Source: Nectonema munidae
Taxonomy: Eukaryota; Nematomorpha; Nectonematoida; Nectonematidae
DNA: 64,000 nt
Reading direction: 5' to 3'
Assembly (NCBI GenBank): GCA_030549495.1
Contig: JAUIRK010000964.1
Span: 558,001-622,000, forward strand
Below are positions 36,700-48,240 of this stretch, piece by piece (the stretch's first letter is position 1; each line of letters begins with the position of its first letter). Both the position numbers and the translations under genes were made by a program. A model generated the notes under the pieces. The model was given only the letters and a program-made list of their open reading frames with translations, did no database searches and had not been told where the DNA came from.

Positions 36700-38745
36700 T
36701 CTTATATAATATGATATTTATTTACAAATGAAAGTTTACGCATGAGAAAAGTATGACAAAAACAACTGAACCAAATTATCGAAACAGTATGAAAATAATG
36801 TAGGTAATTTGTGAAGATCCAAAAGCCAGGAGGCCGCAGTTAGGATTCAACACAGACTTTCAAGGATAGGGTAGAAAAATGAAGCATCGAGGACACGAGT
36901 TCAAAGCATTGCTCACGGAAACAAAGTGAAATATTGTTGTAGAGTCAAATAATAAAATTAGGAAGTAGAGCAGACATAGCAGTTTCTGTCACAATAGGTA
37001 TAATGGCTATAGGAAGAAATGAAAAAAATTTTCCAAATTTTTTTGAAGGTTTTCACAGATAAACTGGGGTCTTGAAAGAGAAAAGGAAATTGTTTGTGAA
37101 GTAAATTTGTTTTGTATCTGACTGACACAGTAGAAGTTGAGAGTCGGAAAAACACAGGCAAAGGATCGTGTGCTTTTCAGGTTTCGTGCTTTATATTATC
37201 ATTATATTGTAGAAATTTGCTGAAGAGTCCATGTGGTCTGTTATTGATGTTTTTATGCAAAAAGCAAGCAACTTTAAGATTGAAGAGATCATTCAGTTTG
37301 AGTAGATAGTGAATTTTGAAGACAGGTTCTGTGTGTGAGTTGTATTTGAGATTGAAAACATTTCTGAGAGCACGCTTTTGTAAAATCTCAATACGATTTT
37401 TACCGCTTGGGTACCAGTTTATGAGGCTATACTGAATGTGTGGCAAGAACAGAGTTTTGTAAAGAAGGAGCTTGATATTCGTAGGAAAGATATGTTTTGT
37501 GCGATGAAAAACTCCAATAACTTGGCTCAATTTATTTGAAACCATATTAACATGATGGGAAAAGCTTAGCTTATTGTCAAGCACAAGCCCAAGTAGATTA
37601 AACTTATTGACTATGTTGAAACGTGCTTTGGATAGAAAGTCTTCATTTACACTGTCTTTCATGGATACAACCATTGCTTTAGATTTTACATAGTTAATTT
37701 TCAAATCATTATTCGTGCACCAAGCATAAAATAGGTTTAGATTATATAAAAACATGTTAATATTGATACAATTATCTTTTTTAATACAGGAAAGTGGGAA
37801 ATAGCCACAGAAGTCATCAGCATAGAGAACAAAGGAAAATATACTTGATACATCAAAAATATCATTTACATAGAGACTAAACAATAGGGGAGATAAAACA
37901 GAGCCCTGTGGTACACGTGATCTGATAGGAGTGAAAGACGAAAGAGAATTATTCACCGATACACACTGTTTGCGAGCAGAAAGATATGAACAGAGGAGTG
38001 AAAGAGAGTTTTTACTGATCCTAGACCTAGAAAGTTTTTGGATCAACAGTGAGTGGTTGACTGAATCAAAGGCCTTACTCATATCAAAAAAAAGAAGGAC
38101 CATGTCTTCTTTTTTTTCTAAAGAGGAAACGAGTTCTTCAATGAGGAAAGAGTGCAAAATTTCTGTTGAATAGTCCTTCCTGAAACCGAATTGATGCTTA
38201 TGAACAAGTTTATTTTGCAATATATGACCTTCAAGCTGAGTGAGAATAACTCTTTCAAAAACTTTGGAAAGTGCAGGCACCAACGAAATAGGTCGGTAGT
38301 TATCTACATCTCTCCGATCTTCTTTTTTCCAGAGAGGGATTACTTTATGTGTTTTGAGAATAGAAGGGAATATGCAATGTCTAAAAGCCGAGTTGATAGC
38401 CATAGCTAAAAACTCAGAGACAGCCGTACCAATTAGCTTAATATGATAAGTCGATATGCCATATATATCACATGAATGACTGCTTTTTATTTTGTTTATT
38501 TCATTCAAAACACATACGCTATCAACATTAATGAAAGAAAAAGAGCCATCATCATAGGCATAATAAGATTCATATGTAAAATTGTTTGGAACATTCGAGC
38601 AAGCACGAGAGAAATAAGCATTAAGCTTTTCAGCAACTAAATAGTCGTTATCTATGAGCGTATCTCCTTCTCTCAAAGAAATACTTCTAGTTTGAGGGTT
38701 TTTCAGTGTTTTATTGACTATTATATCATATATATCATTACACTA
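36700..38745 (-). mobile_element. 5'-truncated LINE (Jockey/CR1/L2-like)
   Basis: A non-LTR retrotransposon on the minus strand. The 5' end is cut at about 38745, upstream of the reverse transcriptase, so the endonuclease is missing; such truncation is usual for target-primed insertion. The reverse transcriptase runs 38740-37177, then the C-terminal domain, then a 3' UTR with the GCGGCC...GGC stem (about 36832) shared with the other LINEs here. It ends near AAATAAATATCAT at about 36712. The exact 3' end and target duplication could not be fixed. Confidence 0.85.
37177..38676 (-). CDS. LINE reverse transcriptase, C-terminal two thirds of ORF2
   Basis: A 499-residue open frame that is open further upstream to about 38740 with no ATG (NKTLKNPQTRSISLREGD). 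RT blocks in order: VIPLWKKEDRRDVDNYRPIS, 'HQFGFRKDYSTE', 'LLFFDMSKAFDSVNHSLL', 'PQGSVLSPLLFSLYVNDIF', the catalytic 'FVLYADDF', then 'FNLLGLVLDNKLSF' and the C-terminal 'LPHIQYSLINWYP' and 'LQKRALRNVFNL'. One frame change at about 37180 (within ...IKHET) ends the frame early. The other frame continues with KSTRSFACVFPTLNFYCV toward 36960. Otherwise the RT is undamaged, so this is a fairly young copy. It makes cDNA at a nicked target site from the element's own RNA. Confidence 0.9.
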   Translation of the reverse strand: MREGDTLIDNDYLVAEKLNAYFSRACSNVPNNFTYESYYAYDDGSFSFINVDSVCVLNEINKIKSSHSCDIYGISTYHIKLIGTAVSEFLAMAINSAFRHCIFPSILKTHKVIPLWKKEDRRDVDNYRPISLVPALSKVFERVILTQLEGHILQNKLVHKHQFGFRKDYSTEILHSFLIEELVSSLEKKEDMVLLFFDMSKAFDSVNHSLLIQKLSRSRISKNSLSLLCSYLSARKQCVSVNNSLSSFTPIRSRVPQGSVLSPLLFSLYVNDIFDVSSIFSFVLYADDFCGYFPLSCIKKDNCININMFLYNLNLFYAWCTNNDLKINYVKSKAMVVSMKDSVNEDFLSKARFNIVNKFNLLGLVLDNKLSFSHHVNMVSNKLSQVIGVFHRTKHIFPTNIKLLLYKTLFLPHIQYSLINWYPSGKNRIEILQKRALRNVFNLKYNSHTEPVFKIHYLLKLNDLFNLKVACFLHKNINNRPHGLFSKFLQYNDNIKHET

Positions 38746-41700
38746 TCATAAATTTCTAGATCTGCCCCAAATCGTCTTCGCTTTTATTTTATTTTAAATC
38801 ACGTTATATTCAGTGATGTAAAATTCGAGGAAATTATTTTAAAATTTGGCGTTTTCACGTCTTTTCATACACATGCACATTCTAATCAAAAGTTTTGAGA
38901 TTTTCCAATAATTTTTCAAAAATACTCTAGTAAACTAGAAAGGATGATAATGAAGCAGATGTGTCAAAAAGAACTTAAATTTACTATTTCAGTCACACAT
39001 AAGACAGTGTTGAAATAATGCAAAATAAGATAATAAAAAAGACTTAATATATTTTTGATTTAAGTTGATATAAATAAAAGTTGATTCTAAGACATAAAAC
39101 AGAGTGCTTACCTTTTTGCATTTATGTGGCGATTTCTGTAGGCATAAAAATGAAGTGTTCTCGACATATTGATTTATATTTGTAATATTTTATTCAAAAT
39201 CAATACACACAGAAATATACTGCATCCCCTTATAGCGCTAAATCTAGACAAACTATTCTACCATCAATAATAATATATTAATTCATATGCACTTTTTGAT
39301 CAAAAAATGAAGGAATGGTTGCGTGGTTGCAACAAAAATCTGAGCTAAAGTCTATTTGGCGCATTTAAAGAGATTTATCTCGAATTAATTACAGACGAGC
39401 GTCTCAACGTGTAACACTTTACTGATGTCACTTTTTGGCTGCCTAGCCAGTCCTTTGAACAGAGTACATTGTCATCAATACCACCAGTAATATGACGCAC
39501 CTAAACCATTGGCAAGGCATGTTTAATTGAAATTTTATGGATGTTTTTCTCAAATATAATGAACCCCAGATTAAATATCTATTAATAATATATTAAACAA
39601 AGCATTAGTTCTTTGTTTCATTTTAATTAATTTCTTTAAATTATTTTACACACTGACTATAAATATTATATTTTTCTCTTTTGTAACGTATCTTGGCCAT
39701 TGCTTCCTTAAAACATTCCTAATATTTTTAACAATAAAAATACAAATTCTCTTTTGTTCCCAATTTTTTATATGCACATATAAAGTTCGAAAATAGGGTG
39801 AATTTTAGTTTCGCTGTACTCCTTAAAAAAAAGTTTATCAATGACCTCTTGGGTTTCATAGAAACATTGAGTTCTATATTAAGTTATAAAAAAATAATTC
39901 AGTATCTAATATTAACTATTTCTGAGAATTTAAAAGGCAAAGAGTATCTAAGTTATTTTCTTTTTTACTGTTTTGATCGCATTTTTTGATAGATTTTTGA
40001 AAGTTTTATAACTGGCTTTTTTAGAACCTAAAGATAAACTGTTATAGTATAGTATAGTATAATAATATTTAAGATCAAGGTTTTGTTAACTAAAGAAAAT
40101 TCAATGAAATATCTATATTTGTCAGTTGTTGACAAAAACTTCTTTTTTATTTTTCTTTAAATGAGAAAAAGACAAAAAGATATTCGGAGAAAATTTCCTA
40201 GTTTAAACAAAAAGAGAGTTTTGGCTAAAGCATAAAAGCCGAAAAAAGTTATTAGATATCAAACAAAGCAAAAAAGATGATTCGATTAAGCAAGACGAAA
40301 CATTTGTAAAGCACGAATACTCCGTGTAAAATCAAGAGCATTTTCAACACCTGTTCGACGCTTCAATTTATTTTTAGGCGACATGGCTAAAGAATCTCCA
40401 AGTGCTATAACTTTTTTAGAATACGTATAATAAACTGTACGCTTTTTGATCTGCTACTAAAAATGGATTATTTTTAAAAACATAAAAACTTTGTCACTGA
40501 AACCTCGAGAAAAATGCGATAGGAATGCAGAATAAAAAACGTCATTATAAATTAATTTATTTCTCCCAAATTTCTGTTTTGGAAAATTATTGTTGGCCAG
40601 ATGTCCTTTTGTTAAAATGTTTTTTCTGCAAAATGTCTGTTGGCCAAATGCCTGTCGGCCAAGTGGCTAAGATCAACAATGAGTGATGAAGGTCTCTCCG
40701 CCCTTTGTATGCTTTGTGTACATCGTGATAAAGTGAACAGCCAGATAAAAGAAATAATAAACAAGGTAACTAACAAGTTTAGCCAATATCCTCGAGGACT
40801 CCAATTCCTGTTCCAAGAATAGAAGTAGTATTAATGAACACACCTAAATAATAATAAAATTATATAATCAAAACGGTATTGTAATTTTTAATTTTTTAAA
40901 TATTTTGAAGGGAGTGCCAAATGCCCCCAATTAAACTCATACCTTCCAATATGAAACATTTTTTGTTTATTTTACAACGACATGTTACATGGGGAATTTT
41001 TTGAAATGGAAGGAGCAATTGCAAAATTAATAACTTCAAAAATTCGGGTAAAATAACATTAAAAAGGTAGAATTTTTGAAAATATATTTAAAAATGGAAT
41101 TATATTGATTTATAACCAAATCGCTAATAAAGCTTGTGTAAACTTTTTTACTCCAAATAATATCGGTTTTAGCGATCATTTGAAATAAATTTTTGTGTTT
41201 TTAGATGATGTAATTTCATGTGATTTCAAAAATATTGCAGATAAGAACTCTTTCTTGTGATTACAACTTTTGAAAGAATAAAATATTTATTTTATATACG
41301 AGCAAACACTAAAAATTACAAGAAAAAATGTCCTGAATTTTATAAGCCGGATCTAATATTTTTTAAATGGGGTGTATTCTTCCATGTTTTCACTTTCTCA
41401 GCGATTTTCGATCATGTTTTATATTTTTACTCATTTTTTAGGAATTTTAGTGGCCTTCTAATCCCTTCAGGATGAAACTCTGGTGTAATAATTTCATAAA
41501 AGAGGCCATAAAGTAATCAATTTAAAAAGAAATATTCATTAACTTATTCATCAATAAAAATCACTGTAGTAATAGGCGTTAACATATCGTTTACAATCTT
41601 TTAGAAACTAGGATTTGTTCTTTAAGGTAAACTTGTCATGCTCTGGGGTTTTGAAAAACGATGAACTTTTGGAAAAATGTATCAATGGAAAAAAAGAAGG

Positions 41701-41805
41701 AGAGAAAAGAGGGCTCATTTTAAAAATAATAACAAACAAAATTATTTATTTGAATCTTGGATACTTTGTGAAATAATGTAAGAGAAAAATATTTTAAAAC
41801 ATTGC
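38746..41805. other. Intergenic sequence, no gene supported
   Basis: AT-rich. It contains a small tandem patch (40595-40672) and a TATAG run at about 40042-40062. Frames at 39798-39989, 40640-40822 and 41257-41475 are unrecognised. Confidence 0.4.
40595..40672. repeat. Short tandem patch built on TTGGCCAAATGTC
   Basis: Three to four diverged units (GGCCAGATGTCC, GCAAAATGTCTG, GGCCAAATGCCTG, GGCCAAGTGGC). This could be a MITE end, but no partner was found. Confidence 0.4.
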
Positions 41806-42229
41806 CTTTTGATATCAATCCCCTGAAGTACTGGCAAGATAAAAATGCTTTAAAATTTTAAGACAGTTTGCTAAAAAATTAGCGTGCTGTGCAACATTAG
41901 CGCCATCAGAAAGAGTGATCAATAAGGCAGGTAATATTTACACACTTGAGAGAGCACAACTCGCCCCACAAACTCACCAACCATTAAAATATTGATAAAA
42001 TGTAATTATGAATTATGATATGTAAAACTAAAAGTAATAAGTAAATAAAGTAATATTATTTATTTAATTTAAAATCTGAAATAAAAGTATTTACATTCTT
42101 ATTTATATCGTTTGACAAGTATTACACTTGTATTTTAGATCATTTTGATCAACATTATTTGTATTTTTGGAAATACTGTATTTGTATTTGTATATAACTT
42201 TTAGATAATATGTATTTGATTCAACCCTA
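41806..42229 (+). mobile_element. hAT element 3' end with transposase C-terminus
   Basis: The plus strand encodes 'DINPLKYWQDKNALKF', then 'KKLACCATLAPSERVINKAG' (about 41875-41935), which is the hAT C-terminal dimerisation motif (usually 'P.SS/APSERVFS.AG'). A GNIYTLERAQL tail and stop follow. Downstream, repeated ATACAAATAC-type subterminal words lead to a terminus TTGATTCAACCCTA at 42229. The 5' part of the element was not found. At least one frame break lies inside the C-terminal domain. It belongs to the Ac/hobo-like side of hAT, unlike the ZBED-type copy at 22.5-24.3 kb. Confidence 0.7.
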
Positions 42230-42589
42230 CAAAGAAGTAATGATATAAAATAGAAAAAATTCCAAATTATTGGTAGAGCGAAAGGCTTAATTAAGAATAT
42301 AAAAAAACACAATGAAAAGAATATAACAAACCGTTCACACTATACTTTGAAACACAACCTTGATCGATGTTTTGAAGGTGCTCTTGCATATGCCAACATT
42401 CATTTTTGGCCCCGATAATTTGGCACCAGTATTGAATTTTGATAAATAGTAAAATGTATTGTAATTAAATATTTTTCCTTAAAAATGCTTGCATAAATTG
42501 GAAAAAATATCTCCTTTTACATATAGACCGGTTAAATTGCACAAAGGTGTGAAATGCAGCCTATAGATGCCTACTGGACCAGTTAAAGA

Positions 42590-42880
42590 TCACCACAACG
42601 TTTCATTATAACAAAGTTCTTGTCTTTTTTGAATATCAGAGTTCAACAAAATTTGAGATTTGAAAATATTGTTTCCTTTTATACCACTTTTTTGAATGAT
42701 GGAGGCATCATGTGAGGCAGGAATCTCTTTGGTGGCGTTGAAAAGGGAGGTGGCTAATACGAGACTCAACTTCTTTTTGTAATCTTGATATTTGTCTTCA
42801 GATATTCGGAAAAGGACAGCGGCTGCGTATATGGCAAAACATAAAAATAGAGGATTCTTACAGTAATCCTTCAATGCCGA
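42590..42880 (-). CDS. Armadillo/beta-catenin-like exon or fragment
   Basis: The minus strand contains [20 protein letters not shown] followed by LS and 'TSLF'. In beta-catenin/Armadillo, the end of the last armadillo repeat reads '[30 protein letters not shown]', so the match is very specific. Upstream of this block, the first ~16 residues ([13 protein letters not shown]) do not match, and an acceptor-like TTTTCAAAATAG ends at 42881. Downstream the frame diverges ([11 protein letters not shown]...) and stops at 42590 after NETLW, where beta-catenin has its acidic tail. Beta-catenin links cadherins to actin and carries Wnt signals. The other armadillo exons were not found nearby. This may be the last exon of a diverged paralogue with long introns, or a gene fragment. 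Codon use is less AT-biased than the surroundings. Confidence 0.6.
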   Translation of the reverse strand, partial: SALKDYCKNPLFLCFAIYAAAVLFRISEDKYQDYKKKLSLVLATSLFNATKEIPASHDASIIQKSGIKGNNIFKSQILLNSDIQKRQELCYNETLW

Positions 42881-43215
42881 CTATTTTGAAAACCGTAGCG
42901 CGTAGAGATTTGGAAACATTTTAGATATTTAATTCCGACACCAAAATTTTATAGATACAAACTCAGGCTCGTATCGCTAAAATCTATGCCTCCACAAACT
43001 CCAACTTTACAAAATGAACAATGTTATAAAGTAAAATTTATGGAAAATAACTATACCTATAACTCATAACGTTTTAATGTGTTGCTCAGAAGTATACTGC
43101 GTATTTCAGTAATAACACTATTCAAGAATACAATAAGTATTCTTTCTAAATATTATCTTCTGAATTATAAGGGTGATTTTAGACTTTGATTTTTAGAAAA
43201 AAAGTGTGTCTAGCG
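42881..43215. other. Sequence upstream of the armadillo-like exon
   Basis: No further armadillo-repeat coding is visible on the minus strand here; AT-rich, no feature supported. Confidence 0.4.
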
Positions 43216-43290
43216 CAGGGGTGGACGACAAAGCTATGGCGCAATGCATAATCTGACATCGCGCATTCCCGACTTTGTAGGTCCAAAAGT
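43216..43290 (+). mobile_element. hAT-like terminus (solo end)
   Basis: Begins CAGGGGTGGACGACAAAGCT and is followed by GCGCAATGCATAATCTGACA and further GCGC words, the usual head of a large hAT group (CAGGGGTGG.CAAACT.CGGCCCGC). No right end was found. The sequence from 43291 to 43960 shows no other feature. Confidence 0.4.
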
Positions 43291-43960
43291 ACTCAATTCT
43301 ATTTTCACATCTTTGATACCAAGAAAAACTTAGGCCATTAAAAGCAGTTTTCTGCAGTTTTTACATAAAATGAAAAGAAAACTAATTTTTTGGAAATTTT
43401 ATTCACTTGACATTTTTCAGATTAATTTTGTGTATTAATTTTATATGAAATTCACTTACAAATAAAATTGTTGATTAAATGTATGATATTGTGAAAAGTG
43501 GACGTTAACACTTCAGAACACAAAAAACTTATGTTCTTCTTCTCCACCAGAGATTAATTTCGTATAACCAAATGTCAAATTCGTCATATTTCATTTTTTA
43601 GCTATTAAAAAAATGAACATTTACATCTCAAAGACTAAATTATTTATTCTTTTAAATGTAATTTATTGGCAAAAATCGCAAATGACAATATGGGTACAAT
43701 ATTTTTCACAAAACTATCCACTGAGTGATCATTTTTTAAAAGCCATTTAAAATCTATTTATTAAGGATTACTTCTCTTCTATCATTTAATACTCAAACGT
43801 TCTTATTTTTGTGTTTACCTAACCTAACTAATCTTCTATACATACTAATCCGTTGCATCGTCTTTCTATATTGACTTTGCAAATTTCAATTTTCATTATT
43901 CCTCTTCGATAAAGAATGTATCTTTATCAATCATCCTATGTTAGCTAAGCCAAAAACAAA

Positions 43961-44019
43961 TACTCTACTAATGATCTAATATTTCCAGCCAAGCGAGAAA
44001 CGAACACAGAACCGGCTAG
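43961..44019 (+). mobile_element. Helitron 3' end
   Basis: Ends GCGAGAAACGAACACAGAAC, then CGGCTAG at 44019, followed by T. The same closing sequence (GCGAGAG...GGACCGGCTAG) ends the complete Helitron at 46103. Its own 5' end was not found, so only the last part is called. Confidence 0.55.
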
Positions 44020-44023
44020 TCTA

Positions 44024-46103
44024 TCTATATTATAATAGCCTAGCGTCTGTCTATCAGTCGCTGGAGGCATTTTGATTGGTTGAATAAATATATTCTTCAT
44101 TGTATCAATAACTTTCCTCGCTATAGTTTTTCTATATATTGTTTAAAATCAGAACATTTTTATCAAAGTGGAGAACAATAAACACACTTTAAACAATTTG
44201 AAACTAAATATTAATGCTTCCCCGTGTGTCTTAGATGAAGGCAGTATTGACGAAAATTGATATACTAAAATAATTTTTTATTTAATTTTTTTGAATAATT
44301 TCATATAATATAAAAGCAACAATGTAATTATTACATCTTTTTTATTTTAGAGGTGAAAATATCATTGTAGTATTAATTTTTGAAAATTTATTATATTTTT
44401 ATCATTATACAACAATGCAATGTTGATTTTTGCAAATCCAATTTAAAAGTAAATTTCAAGTGTATTATTTTTAAAAAAAGACCCAATTTTCACTATCAAT
44501 ACAAAATATGAGGTCTTTTTGTGTTAACGATGTGGTAGGTATTCTTCATTCTCCTAAAACATATCCAACTTTATTGCTGCATCTAAAATATTATTCTACG
44601 CATTCAACTTTGAAAGAATAGAAATATTTAAATCAATTTGTTAAAGGAATTATAAGATGCTGACTTAATCTTATAATTAATTATTATTGCAGAATATTCT
44701 GAACAAAATTTATTTAAAATGAGCATATGTGCATCCATTACAGCCTAAACATTATTTCGTTATATAATCCACATGCAGAAATTCTAGAATTTTGAACCTT
44801 ATACTACACTAATGATGCAAATATTACAGCGCAAAACTGATATAAGCTAATGTCTAAACTCGAATGAAAACCATCTAACTAAAGTATAGACTAACTCATA
44901 ATTACATAAATAGCTTATTAACCAACTAACAATAAAGCAAATCACTAAAGATAAAATATAACATTTGAACATATGTAAATATTTATGCTGTAAAACAAGA
45001 TACCTTGACTTAATTATGATCTACCATTACTTTATATCTTCATTTCTTTCTGAGGACCATAAAATAATTTCTTACTTATAGCCTGGGCTACACTGAAAAT
45101 AAACGCTTACACACTTGTTAATAAATGTAAATTTCATAGATATAAAACTACTTTACAACCTATGCACAACAGTAGAATTAATAGAGCATTTATTTTGGCA
45201 AGCCTTGACATGGTATTGCTAGCCTATTTTTTTCTGCAACTTTGATAATCGCGGTTCAAAATAAAAGGTTGAGGCCTAATGAAAAGCTCACTGCGTGGTT
45301 AAGGACGACTGGCCTAAATAGTCCTCAGTATTGACCAATCTACATCCAAGAGAACTATCTTAATTTACTTGGAATGTGAAGGTAGTTTTTCTTTCCGTCT
45401 TTTCCCGAACTAATTTTTGGTCCAAAGAAAACATTTGCTTCCCCGGATTTATAAAATTTTTATTAAATTATTTCGATCCTTAAATCCAAAATAAATCGTT
45501 TGCCACAAGCGAATACTCATGCTTCCCCATGTGCGCTTTCTGACTTATTTCTTTACTTCTAAGTTAACTTGTAGTCGTGTAATCAATTTTAAAATCTTTC
45601 AGATTTATGTCCATTTATTAGATACTTCGTAATCGTAATAACTTTTTTTTCCTTAATCTCATTATTTTTTGTTCAAATTTTTGATGCAAGCTTAAACAAA
45701 TAATTGATTGTTCGGAAAACAAAAACAAGGATCTAAAGCACATTGGGGGAGGGATGTGTGTAAGGTTGACTAGATAATTGCCTTTGACACCACAACGTAT
45801 TCGTTTCGATCCAGCATCAAGCCTTCCTTGCTCAGGTAGGCAGAAATGGTGCCATTGTGCTTTCTTGATGAAAAGAAGCATATGTTTCATCCTTGACTCC
45901 AATGAACTCATGTAACATCCTTTGTATATAATCAAAATAAACCGATGATTAACCTTATGGCTAACGAAAAATAGATAAATTAAACATTTTATTTTAAAAT
46001 TATTATAAACTATAGTTATAACTATAGACGTTTCGATCTTCACTCTACCGGTGATCCGTTGATCGTTTTGAGGAAAGCGAGAGGGAACCACGGGACCGGC
46101 TAG
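44024..46103 (+). mobile_element. Non-autonomous Helitron, 2.08 kb
   Basis: The 5' end TCTATATTATAATAGCCTAG is the TC...-type Helitron head, with A just before it (44023). The 3' end reads GCGAGAGGGAACCACGGGAC, then CGGCTAG, with CTAG at 46100-46103 and T after it. Insertion between A and T with no target duplication is as expected for rolling-circle transposons. No Rep/helicase is encoded. The frame 46148-45618 (minus) crosses the 3' end and has no recognisable domain. It begins only 4 bp after the 3' end of another Helitron. Confidence 0.7.
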
Positions 46104-46410
46104 TATTAGACTATAATATTTTGAAATATATATAATTGTGCAAAACACGCGAGTGTTTTACCCAATTACATTAGAGCTTTAATTTGGTTAAAGGCGTTCT
46201 AGTAATGTTTAAACTATAGTTAGCTTTGACATAGCTTTCATGGCTATTAATTTAATGACACATCAAGAAAATGCTGAGGCTCATTAAATCCTCCTTAAAA
46301 TAGTGACATGCGAATGTATCTGCTGGGCAAGAATTACTTCTCAAATGAAAGAATGCGTCCTTGCAAACTAAATAACATCTGGAGACTGCGCATAGAGACA
46401 AAAAGGAATT

Positions 46411-46912
46411 CGGTCAAAACGCCCGACACCAAAACACCCGATACAAAAACGTCTACAAAAAATATTTAAAAATTTAAGATTTTTTCGTGTATCTACCCTT
46501 TTTTCCAATTATTATTTTACATATTTTTCTAAGAATATGTTACATTTAACACTTTTTTGTTTCACATGCAAAAAATAAGATTTCTAATTTATAAATCTTA
46601 TCGAATAAAATTTGGAACCAAAATCAGAAATTATTTATATTCTTGTTTTCCTGTTTAAATTAGTCACATCCTTTCTGCTTTCAAACTGATTTTGAGTTTA
46701 AATTGGTAATTTAATTGTTTTTCAAACCAAAGAAATAATGTATTTTTTATGATCACTTTTACCTTTCAAATCAAATTGATCACTACAATTTCGTGTCAAA
46801 TCGACCGTTTTGAAAACTATCTAAATAGAATAAACTTCAAAAAATAGTAACGCCCGAATTATTATTTTCGGGCGTTTTAGTATTGGACGTTTGGTTTCAG
46901 GCGTTTTGATTT
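46411..46912. mobile_element. MITE with roughly 40-bp imperfect terminal inverted repeats
   Basis: The left end TCAAAACGCCCGACACCAAA and the inverted right end TCAAAACGCCTGAAACCAAA continue as related AAAACGCCCG-type repeats for about 40 bases, about three quarters identical. The element is closed on the right by GGCGTTTTGA, exactly where a hAT has inserted. No coding content. The stretch 46104-46410 to its left shows nothing. Confidence 0.6.
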
Positions 46913-47690
46913 CAATGTTCCCACTAATATTTTTGTTGTTTGCGCAAAAATAAAATCATCTGGGCAAAAAATATTTAAACAAAAAACAACTGCGCAATTT
47001 TTTAAAAAAATATTTAATATTTAGTTATATCTTATCAGGAGAAAATGATTTTATAAAGTTTATTATTTAACAATTAATAGTAAAATTATTGACAATGAAC
47101 TCTAAAAAGTATTGCAAAAAACATAGAAATTAAATTTAAGAATTAATAAAATCAGGAATATCATTCACAAACTTTTTCACGTCCATCTTTTGTTTTCTTC
47201 CATTCCTTGTAAACTTCATCCAAGTTGTTTTGTTCTTCACCAATTAAAAACATTTTGATTCTCATTAAATCATTTAAGTGTTTTTCATTGAGTGTTTTTC
47301 ATTGAATCCCCTTTCGCAATCAGCACTGGAAGCTTGAAAAGTGCCCATTACATCGTATATGATTCCAATGTTTCTAAAATCTTCATTTTTCAAAACTATC
47401 ACTGAATCGTTGTTACTACATGAATGTGCTTCACACGCTGCAAATGTGTTCGTTTCTCTTCATCAAAACTCATCATCTCCACTCTTGAAATTATTGTGAG
47501 ATTGACGTATGATAGCACCATTTCATTGATGAACTTCTTTCCAATTAAAATGGATTTTCATCAATTCACGGATAGTGCAACATTACCGAATTTTTTCGTG
47601 ATTAGTTGCTTCGCAAAAGTCAAAACAGCTGCGCAAATATAAAAAAATCAGTGCGCAATTGCGCCGCTGCGCAGCTTAGAGGGAACCTTG
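46913..47690 (-). mobile_element. hAT element, internally deleted, with 8-bp target duplication
   Basis: The direct repeat TTTGATTT flanks it exactly (46905-46912 and 47691-47698). The inverted right end is CAAGGTTCCCTCTAAGCTGC, and the left end CAATGTTCCCACTAAT matches it for the first dozen bases; both continue into GCGCA words. On the minus strand, about 47330-47160 encodes the C-terminal part of a hAT transposase, including 'DCERGFNEKHSM' and 'DLMRIKMFLIGEEQNNLDEV'. A small direct repeat (GTGTTTTTCATTGA) lies inside this part. Other segments are lost, so it cannot move by itself. The insertion site is the end of the MITE at 46411-46912. Confidence 0.8.
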
Positions 47691-47698
47691 TTTGATTT

Positions 47699-48240
47699 TC
47701 AACCATTTTGACCCAGCATCGACAAAAAGACAAGCGATTAGAAATTTTTAATGTAAACTTTCAAATGTTTAGTCAAAAAGGAGCAAAAGTGATCAAACGA
47801 ATGTTGGCTTCTTATAAAATAGGAAATTTAATTGCCAAAACAGAGAGGCTTTACATCATTGGTGAATCTTTGATCATGTCTGGACTTCTCTTAACACTCA
47901 TGTATCCAGCGTCCACAACAAGTAACACTGTAATTCCTTTGAAAATTTCATCAGTATCACGGCGTATTGATGGAATGTCAGTTGTAATTTTCTCAAACCT
48001 TCTGGTAAATGCATTCTGATATCAAATATAGATGAACCAACTCTACCTAAAAATTCTGTTATTTAATGGCATTTGCTTCTTAACCGATTAAAGCCTTAGT
48101 TTTGCAAAACCCTAAATTTAATTCCAAAATTAAAACATAGTTTGATTCGGTTTTTTAGAAACTAAAAATCCTACTTATTTTCATTTTCAAAGTCTATAAT
48201 TTATACGTGCGTACTTTTATTATAAGAAATAAAAAAAGTT
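47699..48240. other. Spacer, unrecognised open frame
   Basis: Both strands are open for a while at 47708-48019. The minus strand reads 'VVDAGYMSVKRSPDMIKD', more protein-like than the plus strand, but I cannot assign it. No boundary seen. Confidence 0.3.

Noticed and set aside
37112-38409. Plus-strand open frames at 37112-37309, 37931-38173 and 38191-38409
   Set aside because: All are antisense to the LINE reverse transcriptase on the minus strand.
45618-46148. 176-residue minus-strand open frame
   Set aside because: It crosses the Helitron 3' end and its residues follow the Helitron terminal sequence; no domain seen.
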